Shown here piece by piece: positions 18,186-27,210 of a stretch of DNA of 64,000 bases. Below the pieces are notes generated by a model that ran no database searches, was not told the DNA's origin, and saw nothing but the letters and a program-made list of their open reading frames with translations. A program made the translations under genes and the position numbers. Source of the DNA: Ignavibacteriota bacterium (GTDB lineage Bacteria; Bacteroidota; Ignavibacteria; Ignavibacteriales; Ignavibacteriaceae); contig CP053446.1 of NCBI GenBank assembly GCA_013285405.1, positions 2,899,001 through 2,963,000 on the forward strand. Reading direction: 5' to 3'. How positions within the stretch are numbered: the stretch's first letter is position 1; every line of letters starts with the position of its first letter.

Positions 18186-19331
18186 ATGCGCACAATTTTC
18201 CACTTAGATCTCGATGCATTCTTTGTTTCAGTTGAAAGGATTCTTGATCCTTCACAGAAAGGAAAACCAGTAATAGTTGGTGGTGATCCAAAGATTGGAA
18301 GGGGAGTTGTTGCAGCCTGTTCGTATGAAGCAAGAGTTTACGGACTTCATTCAGCTATGCCGATCAGAACTGCATACAAACTTTGTCCACACGGAATTTA
18401 TATTCACGGAAGTCATGGTGAGTATTCACATTTCTCAAAAGCTGTAAAAAATATTCTTCTGCAATACGCACCCATTGTTCAGCAGGCATCTATCGATGAA
18501 TTCTATATGGACTTTACCGGATGCAGGAATGTTTACGGTTCATTGTTTTCGTTTGCTTCTTTTCTTCAAAAAGAAATTTGGGAAAGAATATCACTTCCTT
18601 GCTCGATTGGGATTGGCAGCAACAAAACTATCGCAAAGATTGGTTCAGATTGTATGAAGCCGAATGGAATAACATATATTTTTTCCGGAATGGAAAAAGA
18701 ATTTCTTGCTCCAATGCCTGTTGAAGCAATTCCCGGTGTTGGAAAAGTTACTTTGCAGGATTTTCATTCAAAAGGAATTTACAGAATAGGTGATATAACA
18801 AAACTTCCACAGGATTATTTTGCTGCAGCTTATGGTAAATATGGAATTGATCTTTACAAAAAAGCTTGTGGTGAAGGAAACGAGTACCTGATAGTTGACA
18901 ACTATGAACAAAAAAGTATTTCACACGAAAGAACTTTCGCTGATGTTACAAGCAAACAATTTCTTAAAGAAAAACTATTTAAACTCACAGGAAAAGTCTG
19001 CCAGGAACTCAGAGATATGGATTGGCTGGCTTCAAATGTTCATATAAAATTGCGTTACTCTGACTTTAATACATTAACGCGTTCTAGAATGATAAAACCA
19101 ACAGATGATGATAAAACGATATTTGAAGAAGCATGGAAAATGTTGATAAAGGCACTTACAAGAAGAGTTGCAGTAAGATTGATTGGTATTGGATTGAGCA
19201 AGTTTTCAAAATTTTCTGAACAGCAGGAACTCTTTGAATGGGAAGAAATAAAAAGAAGACGAATGTTGAGAGCAGTTACAAAAATTCGGGATAAATATGG
19301 CTACGGAATGATAAATATAGGTTTTCAATAA
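18186..19331 (+). CDS. dinB: DNA polymerase IV (Y-family)
   Basis: A 381-residue translesion polymerase. Catalytic residues are Asp8 in FHLDLDAFF and Asp104-Glu105 in ASIDEFYMD. The steric region YEARVYGLHSAMP, the HhH thumb IPGVGKVTLQDFHSKGIYRIGDI and the little-finger domain (about 245-350) are all present. There is no obvious beta-clamp QxxLF motif except EQQELFEWEE near the C-terminus, which fits one. It copies past damaged bases under SOS stress. No copy of the lexA dyad is seen upstream; instead a hairpin repeat abuts the start. Confidence 0.93.
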   Translation: MRTIFHLDLDAFFVSVERILDPSQKGKPVIVGGDPKIGRGVVAACSYEARVYGLHSAMPIRTAYKLCPHGIYIHGSHGEYSHFSKAVKNILLQYAPIVQQASIDEFYMDFTGCRNVYGSLFSFASFLQKEIWERISLPCSIGIGSNKTIAKIGSDCMKPNGITYIFSGMEKEFLAPMPVEAIPGVGKVTLQDFHSKGIYRIGDITKLPQDYFAAAYGKYGIDLYKKACGEGNEYLIVDNYEQKSISHERTFADVTSKQFLKEKLFKLTGKVCQELRDMDWLASNVHIKLRYSDFNTLTRSRMIKPTDDDKTIFEEAWKMLIKALTRRVAVRLIGIGLSKFSKFSEQQELFEWEEIKRRRMLRAVTKIRDKYGYGMINIGFQ

Positions 19332-19375
19332 AAATAAATTGTCGATATATTTAGTTATAGAAAAAAGGTAAGATA

Positions 19376-19567
19376 ATGGAAACGAACAAAATAAAAACAA
19401 TTGAGATTCAAAAACCTTCTGTAATCATATCTAAAGAAGAATACGAAGGATTACAGGAGACATTAGAAATTTTGTCAGATAATGAACTCGTTAAGGAAAT
19501 ATTCGAAGCTTTATCTGAAAAAAAAGAGATACGAGTAAATCACGAAGATTTATTCGGAGATAAATAG
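19376..19567 (+). CDS. Antitoxin of a RelBE/Phd-like pair
   Basis: A 63-residue acidic protein with PSVIISKEEYEGLQETLEIL, the usual Phd/YefM-RelB type hinge between a DNA-binding N-terminus and a toxin-wrapping C-terminal helix. It is shorter at the N-terminus than full Phd proteins. Its stop codon overlaps the toxin start by one base (TAGTG), indicating translational coupling. Confidence 0.75.
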   Translation: METNKIKTIEIQKPSVIISKEEYEGLQETLEILSDNELVKEIFEALSEKKEIRVNHEDLFGDK

Positions 19568-19821
19568 TGTGGAAGATTCAGTACACTCAGAAGGCAATAA
19601 AGTCTTTTGAAAAAGTAAATCCTGATGTAATAAAAAATCTACGAGTTGCAATTGAGAAATTAAAATCGCAACCGGATTTAGGAAAACAATTAACAGGTCC
19701 ATTAAAGGGATTAAGATCATTAAGAATCGGTGATTACCGTATAATTTATAAGAAGGAAAAAGAAGTATTTGTTATTTTAGTAATAACAATTGGACATAGA
19801 AAAGAAGTTTATAAAACATAA
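19567..19821 (+). CDS. RelE/ParE-family toxin
   Basis: An 84-residue basic protein starting at GTG, with the RelE fold signature: YTQKAIKSFEKVNPDVIKNLRVAIEKL, LTGPLKGLRSLRIGDYRIIYK and the closing ITIGHRKEVYK. The arginines of LRSLRIGDYRIIY and the terminal HRKEVY are the positions that cut ribosome-bound mRNA in RelE-type toxins. It is coupled to the antitoxin gene before it. Confidence 0.85.
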   Translation: MWKIQYTQKAIKSFEKVNPDVIKNLRVAIEKLKSQPDLGKQLTGPLKGLRSLRIGDYRIIYKKEKEVFVILVITIGHRKEVYKT

Positions 19822-19877
19822 ACGCTTCAATCTTAATCAGAAATTAAAATTCATAAATAGCTTTGAATAATAGCCTT

Positions 19878-20222
19878 TCAACCCGGAGGCCACTGCATAT
19901 GTCTTCCACCAAGAAGATGCATATGAAGATGATAAACTTCCTGACCACCATCATTACCGCAATTCAACACAAGTCTGAAACCTCTTTCTGAAATTCCCAT
20001 ATCTTTAGCAAGTTTATTTGCTGCATCAAACATCTCTCCGAGTAGAGTTGAATGTGTTTTACCATTGATATCTGTTACTTTTGGGATTTCTATCTTTGGA
20101 ATAATCAGAATGTGAATCGGTGCTTGAGGTTTGATATCTTTGAACGCCAGAACATTGTCAGTTTCAAAAACAATTTCAGCGGGAATCTCTCTATTAATTA
20201 TTTTAGAAAAAATTGTAGCCAC
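19878..20222 (-). CDS. HINT-type histidine triad protein
   Basis: A 114-residue histidine triad hydrolase with the HLHMHLLGGR catalytic motif near the C-terminus and the start ATIFSKIINREIPAEIVFE characteristic of HINT/PKCI proteins, which hydrolyse aminoacyl- and lipoyl-AMP. Of two in-frame GTG codons (20231 and 20222) the second is chosen: it lies 8 bases after a GAGAAAGG ribosome site and gives the usual family start. It directly follows the NtrC-type regulator gene. Confidence 0.85.
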   Translation of the reverse strand: MATIFSKIINREIPAEIVFETDNVLAFKDIKPQAPIHILIIPKIEIPKVTDINGKTHSTLLGEMFDAANKLAKDMGISERGFRLVLNCGNDGGQEVYHLHMHLLGGRHMQWPPG

Positions 20223-20223
20223 G

Positions 20224-21579
20224 TTATTCACCTTTCTCTATTCCATACTTTTTCATTTTATTATAAAGATGACTTCGTTGAATATCAAGAAGCTCAGCAG
20301 TTTTACTGATATTCCATCCGTTTTCATTTAATTGTTTTAAAATAAAAGCCCGTTCAGCCTTCTCTTTAAATTCCTGGAATGAATTTGATTCATCGATAAT
20401 ATCATCCATAGTTGCTTGGCCGGGTTTAAGCAGAAATTCAATATCTGATCTTGAAACTTCTTTTTTATCAATAATAATTATAATTCTCTCAACAATATTT
20501 TTAAGTTCACGAACATTACCTGTCCATTGCATTTCCTGAAGATATCTCACTGCATCATCCAAAAATTTTACTGGTAATTTTTTATACTTTGTAGTAATAT
20601 CTCTCGAAAAAGCTTCTACAAGAATTGGAATATCATCTTTCCGATCACGAAGTGGAGGAATGTTTATAGGAATCACATTCAATCTGTGGTAAAGATCTTC
20701 TCTGAATTTTTCCTTTACTATCTCTTCCGGTAAATCCTTATTTGTCGCAGAGATGATTCGAACATCAACATCAATTTTTTTCCCGCCGCCAACACGTTCA
20801 ATCTTTCCATCTTCTATTGCTCTGAGTACTTTTGCCTGAGCCTGAGGACTCATGTCACCAACTTCATCTAAAAATATCGTGCCTTTATTTGCTAATTCAA
20901 ATCTCCCAATTCGTTGAGAAACTGCACCAGTAAATGAACCTTTTTCGTGTCCGAATAATTCAGATTCAATTAATTCATTCGGAATAGCCGCACAATTTAC
21001 TTCGACAAATGGTTTATCTTTTCTTTGACTTTTCTTGTGGATTGCTCTGGCAACCAATTCTTTACCAGTTCCATTTTCGCCTGTAATTAAAACTCTTGTA
21101 TCAAGCGGTGCAACCTTTTCGATCAGCTCAAGTATTGACTTAATTTGTTTGCTCTGTCCAAGAATTTCTCCACTTCCTTCAAGAGTTTTTTTGATTTCAA
21201 TATTTTCAGTGAGTAATTTAACCTGTTCAACAGCGTTACGAACACTTATCAGAAGCTTATCACGGTCGATAGGTTTCTGAATAAAATCAAATGCACCAAG
21301 TCTTGTTGCTTTGATCGCATTCTCAATACTTCCATGTGCAGAAATAATAATGACAGATATTGATGGATTTGATTCCTTGACTTTTTTCAATACTTCAAAG
21401 CCACTCATTTCAGGCATCTGAATATCAAGCAAAATACAGGATGGCAAATATTCTTCAACAAATTTTAACCCTTGAATTGCAGATGTTGACAACTGAGCGT
21501 CATATCCTTCATAATCGAGGATCATTTTTATGCTTTCGCAAATTTCCTTTTCGTCGTCAATAATTAATATTTTATTCAT
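20224..21579 (-). CDS. Sigma-54-dependent response regulator (NtrC family)
   Basis: A 451-residue activator: receiver (residues 1-120, phospho-acceptor Asp52 in ILLDIQMPEMSG), AAA+ domain (about 140-380) with Walker A GENGTGKE, sigma-54 contact loop EKGSFTGA (GAFTGA in most homologues), Walker B GTIFLDEVGD and the arginine-finger region FREDLYHRLNVIPI, then a Fis-type helix-turn-helix (NISKTAELLDIQRSHLYNKMKKYGI). It would activate RpoN promoters. Its start overlaps the preceding gene by 4 bases. No paired kinase is adjacent. Confidence 0.92.
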   Translation of the reverse strand: MNKILIIDDEKEICESIKMILDYEGYDAQLSTSAIQGLKFVEEYLPSCILLDIQMPEMSGFEVLKKVKESNPSISVIIISAHGSIENAIKATRLGAFDFIQKPIDRDKLLISVRNAVEQVKLLTENIEIKKTLEGSGEILGQSKQIKSILELIEKVAPLDTRVLITGENGTGKELVARAIHKKSQRKDKPFVEVNCAAIPNELIESELFGHEKGSFTGAVSQRIGRFELANKGTIFLDEVGDMSPQAQAKVLRAIEDGKIERVGGGKKIDVDVRIISATNKDLPEEIVKEKFREDLYHRLNVIPINIPPLRDRKDDIPILVEAFSRDITTKYKKLPVKFLDDAVRYLQEMQWTGNVRELKNIVERIIIIIDKKEVSRSDIEFLLKPGQATMDDIIDESNSFQEFKEKAERAFILKQLNENGWNISKTAELLDIQRSHLYNKMKKYGIEKGE

Positions 21580-22236
21580 AAAGTTATAATGAAATATCTG
21601 AGTGATCGTAAAGTCATTATTTGTGATGGCAGAATTTTTTTATTCAATTCAAGCATATCTCCAAAGAGAACGCCATACCAATTAACATCAACATCCCTAA
21701 AATCAACTTCCGACTGAGCTTTAAAATCTTCTTCAAATGCCTCTACAAAATAACCAAATACATCGGCTAATTTCAACACGTTCTCTGCATAACCTATGAA
21801 GGCATTTCCAAAGAAATGTGCCAGTTTATCTTTATCTCCACCACTATCATCAGGTGTATCATAAAATAATTTTGCCGGAAGATTTTGATTTTTAAGATTC
21901 GAAATGGAATCATTTGCTGAAATTAAAGGGTAATAAATTCTCACATTAATAAAAGGAATAACTAATGGCACTTTCCGGAAGGGGATAGTTGCAAATGTTA
22001 ATGCTAATAAGGCTTCCTCGTAATCGTAATCATAGAATTCTAATGCCCGGATATAGATCGAATCAACTAAATCAAGATCAGAATAGTTTTTTTTTAAGAT
22101 CAAGAAAATAATCTGAAGCTATAAATTCAGAAAGATAATTTACTCCTTTTGATAATGAACTTTGCTGCGAAAATAAATATGTGGATAGGGCAGAAGCCAA
22201 AATGAAAGCCATTAAAAAAAATAATTTAAACCTCAT
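21576..22236 (-). pseudogene. Secreted protein of unknown function, interrupted at an A9 run
   Basis: The minus strand starts at ATG 22236 directly after the carboxyltransferase stop (TAAATG) with a clear signal peptide (RFKLFFLMAFILASALSTYLFSQ). The frame then shifts at nine consecutive A (22087-22095) and continues in the next frame as 175 residues to 21576. With eight A the whole would be one protein of about 219 residues. The C-terminal half contains DKDKLAHFFGNAFIGY, faintly like DUF2279-type membrane or lipoprotein segments. It may be a slippage-controlled gene, a decayed one, or a base-call error. Confidence 0.65.
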
Positions 22237-23970
22237 TTAGGTTTGAATTACTCCAGTATTGAATTTTGGAATTTCCGGATTATGATTTGCTGCTTCGATT
22301 CCCATTGAGATATATTTTCTTGTTTCTGCGGGATCTATTATTTCATCAATCCATAATCTTGCTGCTGCATAATATGGATTATTTTTTTCATCATAAGCTG
22401 CGGTTATTTCATCAAGAAGTTTTTGCTTTTCCTGTTGGGAAACTTTATTGCCGTTCTTTTCTGCCTGCTTAAGTTTGATGTCGAGCAAAACACTGCTTGC
22501 CTGTGAACTTCCCATTACTGCAATTTTTGCATTCGGGAATGCATAAATAAATCTTGGATCATAAGCTTTACCGCACATTGCATAATTTCCTGCACCAAAG
22601 CTGTTGCCGATTATTATTGTGATTTTTGGAACAACAGAATTTGCTACTGCATTAACCATCTTTGCACCATCTTTGATGATTCCTCCGTGTTCAGCACGAC
22701 TGCCAACCATAAATCCTGTTACATCCTGCAAGAATACTAAAGGAATTTTTTTCTGGTTGCAGTTCATAATAAATCTTGTTGCTTTATCTGCGCTGTCAGA
22801 ATAAATTACACCTCCAACCTGCATCTCGCTTGAACCTTTAACGGATTCTGTTTTTACAACACTTCTTTGATTTGCAATAATTCCAACAGCCCATCCATCA
22901 ATTCTTGTATAAGCTGTTATTAAAGTTTTTCCATAGCCAGCTTTGTATTCATCAATCTCAGAATTATCCACTATCCTTGAAATCAATTCGTACATATCAT
23001 AAGGTTTGATAGTGTCCTCAGGTAATATTCCATAAATTTCTCTTGGAGAAAACTTCGGCGGTTGTGATTCAATTCTATTAAATCCGGCTTTATCACGTTT
23101 TCCAAATTTGTCAACAAGACTTCTGATTTGTTTCAAACATTCTTCATCATTTTTCATCACATAATCTGTAACACCAGAAATGTTTGATTGAACTCTTGCA
23201 CCGCCAAGAGTTTCATTATCAATTTTTTCTCCGATTGCTGCACGAACAAGATGTGAACCTGCAAGAAAAACTGATCCTTCACCTTCAACTATTAGTGCTT
23301 CATCACTCATTATTGGTAAATAAGCACCACCGGCAACACATGGACCCATTATCGCGGCAATTTGTGGAATTCCTTTTGAAGACATCACTGCATTATTTCT
23401 AAAAACTCTTCCGAAGTGTTCTTTGTCTGGAAAAATTTCATCTTGAAGCGGAAGGAAAACTCCGGCACTGTCAACGAGATAAATTATCGGAAGATTATTT
23501 TCCATCGCAATTTCCTGTGCACGTAGATTTTTCTTTGCAGTTATCGGAAACCATGCACCTGCTTTTACGGTAGCATCGTTTGCAACGATTACACATTGTC
23601 TTCCGCTGATTTTACCAATTCCATAAATTGTCCCGGAAGATGGTGCACCGCCGTGCTCTTCATACATTTCAAAAGCAGCGAATGTACTAAGCTCAAGAAA
23701 TTCCTTCCCGGCTTCGCCAGAGTGCTTCTGGCTACGGCTTGCGTCTTCGCCAAGACGAGTCGCCGTGGCAGTTGTATTATCAACAAGAAGACTTATTCTT
23801 TCTCTTGCTGAAAGTTTTCCTTTTGCTTTGTGTTTTTCATGTGACTTTTTCCCACCACCGAGTTTTATTTTTTCTTTTTCAGCAGAAAGTTTTCTTACCA
23901 GTTCTTTCTGAAAGTCTGTTCGTTTTAGGAAAACTTCATCTTCTTTTATTTGTGTGCCGATTGATTTCAT
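22237..23970 (-). CDS. Acyl-CoA carboxylase, carboxyltransferase (beta) subunit
   Basis: A 577-residue crotonase-fold carboxyltransferase. Signature segments are LSARERISLLVD, FAAFEMYEEHGGAPSSGTIYGIGKI, VDSAGVFLPLQDE, GPCVAGGAYLP, and in the second half VTGFMVGSRAEHGGIIKDGAKMV and GNSFGAGNYAMCGKAYDPRF. The sequence is closest in style to methylcrotonyl-/geranyl-CoA carboxylase beta, although propionyl-CoA cannot be excluded. The biotin carboxylase subunit is not adjacent. Residues about 67-90 are an in-frame insertion encoded by palindromic DNA. It overlaps the acyl-CoA dehydrogenase gene by 4 bases, suggesting leucine or branched-chain acyl-CoA breakdown. Confidence 0.88.
   Translation of the reverse strand: MKSIGTQIKEDEVFLKRTDFQKELVRKLSAEKEKIKLGGGKKSHEKHKAKGKLSARERISLLVDNTTATATRLGEDASRSQKHSGEAGKEFLELSTFAAFEMYEEHGGAPSSGTIYGIGKISGRQCVIVANDATVKAGAWFPITAKKNLRAQEIAMENNLPIIYLVDSAGVFLPLQDEIFPDKEHFGRVFRNNAVMSSKGIPQIAAIMGPCVAGGAYLPIMSDEALIVEGEGSVFLAGSHLVRAAIGEKIDNETLGGARVQSNISGVTDYVMKNDEECLKQIRSLVDKFGKRDKAGFNRIESQPPKFSPREIYGILPEDTIKPYDMYELISRIVDNSEIDEYKAGYGKTLITAYTRIDGWAVGIIANQRSVVKTESVKGSSEMQVGGVIYSDSADKATRFIMNCNQKKIPLVFLQDVTGFMVGSRAEHGGIIKDGAKMVNAVANSVVPKITIIIGNSFGAGNYAMCGKAYDPRFIYAFPNAKIAVMGSSQASSVLLDIKLKQAEKNGNKVSQQEKQKLLDEITAAYDEKNNPYYAAARLWIDEIIDPAETRKYISMGIEAANHNPEIPKFNTGVIQT
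23701..23772. repeat. Palindromic element inserted in frame within carboxyltransferase gene
   Basis: About 72 bases of GC-richer sequence with two hairpins: GCCAGA/TCTGGC (23716-23721 with 23727-23732) and CGTCTT/AAGACG (23742-23747 with 23752-23757), the second enclosed by ACGGC/GCCGT (23734-23738 with 23762-23766). It encodes about 24 residues (TATATRLGEDASRSQKHSGEAGKE in the protein, residues 67-90) between ...SLLVDNT and FLELSTFAAF, where homologues have only a few residues. Confidence 0.7.
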
Positions 23971-25139
23971 TTCAACAATTCTCTTGCAATAACAATTCTT
24001 TGAATTTCTGAAGTTCCTTCACCGATTGTGCAGAGTTTTACATCTCTGAAATATTTTTCGACAGGATAATCTTTTGTAAATCCATAACCGCCGTGAATTT
24101 GTACAGCCTCACTTGCAGCTTTTTCTGCAATTTCACTTGCAAAAAGTTTTGCCATTGCTGCTTCTTTAATATTTGGAAGACCATCATCTTTCATTTTTGC
24201 AGCACGCATTGTTAACAATTTTGCAGCCTCGATATTTGTTTTCATTTCAGCAAGCTTGAATTGTGTTGCCTGGAATGACGAGATAGGTTTTCCGAATTGA
24301 TGTCTTTCCTGAGAATATTTTAATGATTCATTCAAACAGCCTTGAGCTAATCCAAGACTAACAGCCGCAATCGAAATTCTGCCTCCTTCAAGTATTTGCA
24401 TTGCATTGATGAAACCCATTCCTTCTTCACCAAGTAAATTTTCTGCCGGTACTTCACAATTTTCAAAAGTAAGCTGAACAGTTTCACTTGCACGCATTCC
24501 CAATTTGTTTTCTTTTTTCCCGACTATCAATCCAGGAAATCCTTTTTCAAGTATGAAAGCTGAAATACCTTTTTTACCGGCATCTTTATTTGTTATCGCA
24601 ATAACGACAAGTGTTTTTGCTGACGAACCGTGAGTTGTAAATGTTTTGCTTCCATTCAAAACATATTTGTTACCTTTTTTTTCAGCAATTGATTTGAGTC
24701 CGGCAGCATCACTTCCCGACTCAGATTCAGTTAAACCCCACGCACCAATACTTTTCCCCGAAACCAAATCTGGTAAATATTTTTTTCTCTGAGTTTCATT
24801 TCCGAAACGGTAAATGTGGTTAGTACAAAGCCCATTGTGTGCGGCAACAGAAAGTGCAACAGATGGATCAACTATTCCAAGTTCTTCGAGGATAATTACA
24901 AATTCAACATAACCTAAACCAGCGCCTCCATATTCTTCCGGAAAAATAATTCCCATAAAACCAAGTTCGCCAAGTTCACGAAATATTTCCATTGGGAAAA
25001 TTTGTGGCTCATCCCATTCCATTATCTTAGGTTTAATTTTTTTCTGAGCGAAGTCACGAATTGTATCTCTTATGAGAATTTGATTTTCGGATAGGTCTGT
25101 TACAAATCTGCTTTCCGTGATTTGGTTTGTATCTGACAT
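23967..25139 (-). CDS. Acyl-CoA dehydrogenase
   Basis: A 390-residue flavoenzyme of the short/branched-chain dehydrogenase family. The FAD-contact motif [17 protein letters not shown] lies near residue 135; the C-terminus has [32 protein letters not shown] with Glu374 in the position of the catalytic base of short- and medium-chain enzymes. It transfers electrons to ETF while forming a 2,3-double bond. Translationally coupled (ATGA) to the carboxyltransferase downstream. First gene of its unit; a palindrome-rich element separates it from meaB. Confidence 0.9.
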   Translation of the reverse strand: MSDTNQITESRFVTDLSENQILIRDTIRDFAQKKIKPKIMEWDEPQIFPMEIFRELGELGFMGIIFPEEYGGAGLGYVEFVIILEELGIVDPSVALSVAAHNGLCTNHIYRFGNETQRKKYLPDLVSGKSIGAWGLTESESGSDAAGLKSIAEKKGNKYVLNGSKTFTTHGSSAKTLVVIAITNKDAGKKGISAFILEKGFPGLIVGKKENKLGMRASETVQLTFENCEVPAENLLGEEGMGFINAMQILEGGRISIAAVSLGLAQGCLNESLKYSQERHQFGKPISSFQATQFKLAEMKTNIEAAKLLTMRAAKMKDDGLPNIKEAAMAKLFASEIAEKAASEAVQIHGGYGFTKDYPVEKYFRDVKLCTIGEGTSEIQRIVIARELLK

Positions 25140-25186
25140 AGAATTAGCCCGTAAAGTAGTTTTTAAAATATATTAACTAATTATTT

Positions 25187-25327
25187 GAGACTTCTGAATT
25201 ATTGTCGATGTGTCACTCTGAATCCGGCAGCTACCGGATTTATCAATTTAAAAACAAGATATTTCACTCCTGCCTTGCCGGCAGGCAGGTCGTTCAATAC
25301 GACAAATTAGAATTTTTCAGAAGTCTC
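25187..25327. repeat. MITE-like element with terminal inverted repeats and internal palindromes
   Basis: GAGACTTCTGAA (25187-25198) is perfectly complementary to TTCAGAAGTCTC (25316-25327). Inside these are TTGTCG/CGACAA (25202-25207 with 25300-25305) and two further palindromes, AATCCGG-CAGCTA-CCGGATT (25221-25240) and CCTGCC...GGCAGG (25269-25289). The right end touches the last coding base of meaB. It could fold as one branched hairpin and may serve as a terminator for the minus-strand gene upstream. Confidence 0.7.
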
Positions 25328-26289
25328 TATTTTTTATTGATGAAATTTGAAATAATTTCTTCAGCAATAACGTAGGGTGATAAATTGCCGAGTATAACTT
25401 TTTCTAAAGCAGAATTTAAAGATTTTTCGCCACTTTCACTCCACAATTCTTCCTTTATTTTACTCTCAACAATTTCTTTAATCCTGTTCTTCGCCTGTAA
25501 TTCTCTTTTATGCTGAAATAATTTTTTATCCTTTAAATATTTGTTGTGTCTTTGCACTTCATCAAAGACCTCCTTGATACCTTTGTTCTCAGATGCAACG
25601 GTTTTGATAATACCGGGCATCCATGAATTTTCATCGTGATCTTTCATCATTAATGTGGTCTGCAGGGAAGCAACCGCTTGATCCGCTCCCGGTCTATCGC
25701 TCTTATTGAGAACAAAGAAGTCTGCAATTTCCATTAAGCCGGCTTTCATTGCCTGAACTGAATCTCCTGATTCAGGAACGAGTACAACTATTGTTGTATC
25801 TGCAGCCTGAACAATATCAAGCTCAGACTGACCTACGCCCACTGTTTCAAGAATTATATAATCATATCCGGCAGCATCAAGAACATCTGCTGCATCGATT
25901 GCTTTTTTACTTAACCCGCCAAGACTACCACGCGTTGCCATACTCCGGATAAAAACTCCATCATCATTTCCGATTTCATTCATACGAATTCTGTCACCAA
26001 GTAAAGCTCCGCCAGTGAACGGGCTTGTTGGATCAACAGCAATAATTCCAACTTTTTTACCTTCGCTGCGAAATAATTTTGTTAATTGATTTGTAATGGT
26101 ACTTTTTCCGGCTCCCGGCGGTCCCGTAATTCCAATTCTGTATGCTTTTCCAACTCTTTTATAAATATTTTTTAGAAGTTCCGATGCTTCAGAATTGTGA
26201 TCTTCAACAATGGAGATCGCTCTTGCAACTTTTCTCCTGTCATTGTGAAATACTTTTTCTGTTAATTCTTGATATGGCAAATTCATCAT
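25327..26289 (-). CDS. meaB: Methylmalonyl-CoA mutase-associated GTPase MeaB
   Basis: A 320-residue G3E-family GTPase: P-loop GPPGAGKST (residues 56-64), switch region VDPTSPFTGGALLGDRIRM, ETVGVGQSE, and base recognition NKSDRPGA. MeaB loads and protects adenosylcobalamin on methylmalonyl-CoA mutase. It sits in a contiguous minus-strand run after nadD and the sugar epimerase, without the mutase itself; a B12-binding mutase subunit is at 1107. Start uses the first of two ATG codons, adjacent to the epimerase stop. Confidence 0.92.
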   Translation of the reverse strand: MMNLPYQELTEKVFHNDRRKVARAISIVEDHNSEASELLKNIYKRVGKAYRIGITGPPGAGKSTITNQLTKLFRSEGKKVGIIAVDPTSPFTGGALLGDRIRMNEIGNDDGVFIRSMATRGSLGGLSKKAIDAADVLDAAGYDYIILETVGVGQSELDIVQAADTTIVVLVPESGDSVQAMKAGLMEIADFFVLNKSDRPGADQAVASLQTTLMMKDHDENSWMPGIIKTVASENKGIKEVFDEVQRHNKYLKDKKLFQHKRELQAKNRIKEIVESKIKEELWSESGEKSLNSALEKVILGNLSPYVIAEEIISNFINKK

Positions 26290-27210
26290 CTAATTTATCG
26301 AGCTAAAGAAATTGAAAGTTTTTTGTAATCCTTCATCAATTTTAATAGAAGGCTTCCACTTAAATCTGTTAAATAATTTTGCTGATGAAATTACACTTCT
26401 TAATTGTTCACCTTTTGGAGCGGGACCATGCTTCTCTTCAGCTTTATTTCCTGCAACTTTATTAAGCTTTAGAAATAATTCATTGACGCTGGTTTCAGTT
26501 CCGGTACCGACATTATATATTTCCGATGAATTATCATTAAGCGCAATAACATTTGCTTTAACAACGTCTTCAACAAAAACATAATCACGGGTTTGCTTAC
26601 CATTTCCATTTATGACAGGGTTTTCATTTCTTAATAGTTTATTTGTAAATATTGCAACAACTCCAGCCTCACCAAACGGGTTTTGTCTTGGTCCGTAAAC
26701 ATTTGCATAGCGCAGAATAGAATATTTTAATCCGTATTCGTTCCTATAAAAATATAAATATTTTTCTATCGTCAGTTTTGTTATTCCGTAAGGTGAAACA
26801 GGATTTGTCGGATGCTTTTCATCAGCGGGGAAATATTCCTGTTCACCATAAATAGCACCTCCGGTGGAAGCAAATATGAATTTCTTCACGCCGGTTTTTA
26901 TGCTTGCCTGCAGGAGATTTATTGTTCCGAGAATATTTGTATTTGCATCGAACACAGGATCATTAACAGATTTTCTGACATCAATTTGCGCAGCATGATG
27001 ATTGACTACATCAAACTTTTCTTTTTCAAAAAGGCTGATGATTGCTGATGAACAAATATCTTCTCTTATAAACTGAGCTTTGAGATTAATATTTTTTTCA
27101 AATCCTGTTGTTAGGTTATCAAGTATAAAAATCTGATGACCTTCATTGATGTATTCATCGGCAATTTGTGAAGCGATAAATCCAGCACCGCCTGTAACTA
27201 AAATCTTCAT
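26290..27210 (-). CDS. NAD-dependent sugar epimerase/dehydratase (UDP-glucose 4-epimerase type)
   Basis: A 306-residue extended short-chain dehydrogenase. The Rossmann motif GGAGFIAS is at residues 7-14, NLTTG follows, the catalytic serine lies in ASTGGAIYGE and the YxxxK pair in YGITK near residue 147. ANVYGPRQNP and GNGKQTRDYVFVEDVV are typical of GalE-like UDP-sugar epimerases. It would supply UDP-galactose or a related sugar for envelope glycans. Ends flush against meaB; begins one base after nadD ends. Confidence 0.85.
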   Translation of the reverse strand: MKILVTGGAGFIASQIADEYINEGHQIFILDNLTTGFEKNINLKAQFIREDICSSAIISLFEKEKFDVVNHHAAQIDVRKSVNDPVFDANTNILGTINLLQASIKTGVKKFIFASTGGAIYGEQEYFPADEKHPTNPVSPYGITKLTIEKYLYFYRNEYGLKYSILRYANVYGPRQNPFGEAGVVAIFTNKLLRNENPVINGNGKQTRDYVFVEDVVKANVIALNDNSSEIYNVGTGTETSVNELFLKLNKVAGNKAEEKHGPAPKGEQLRSVISSAKLFNRFKWKPSIKIDEGLQKTFNFFSSIN

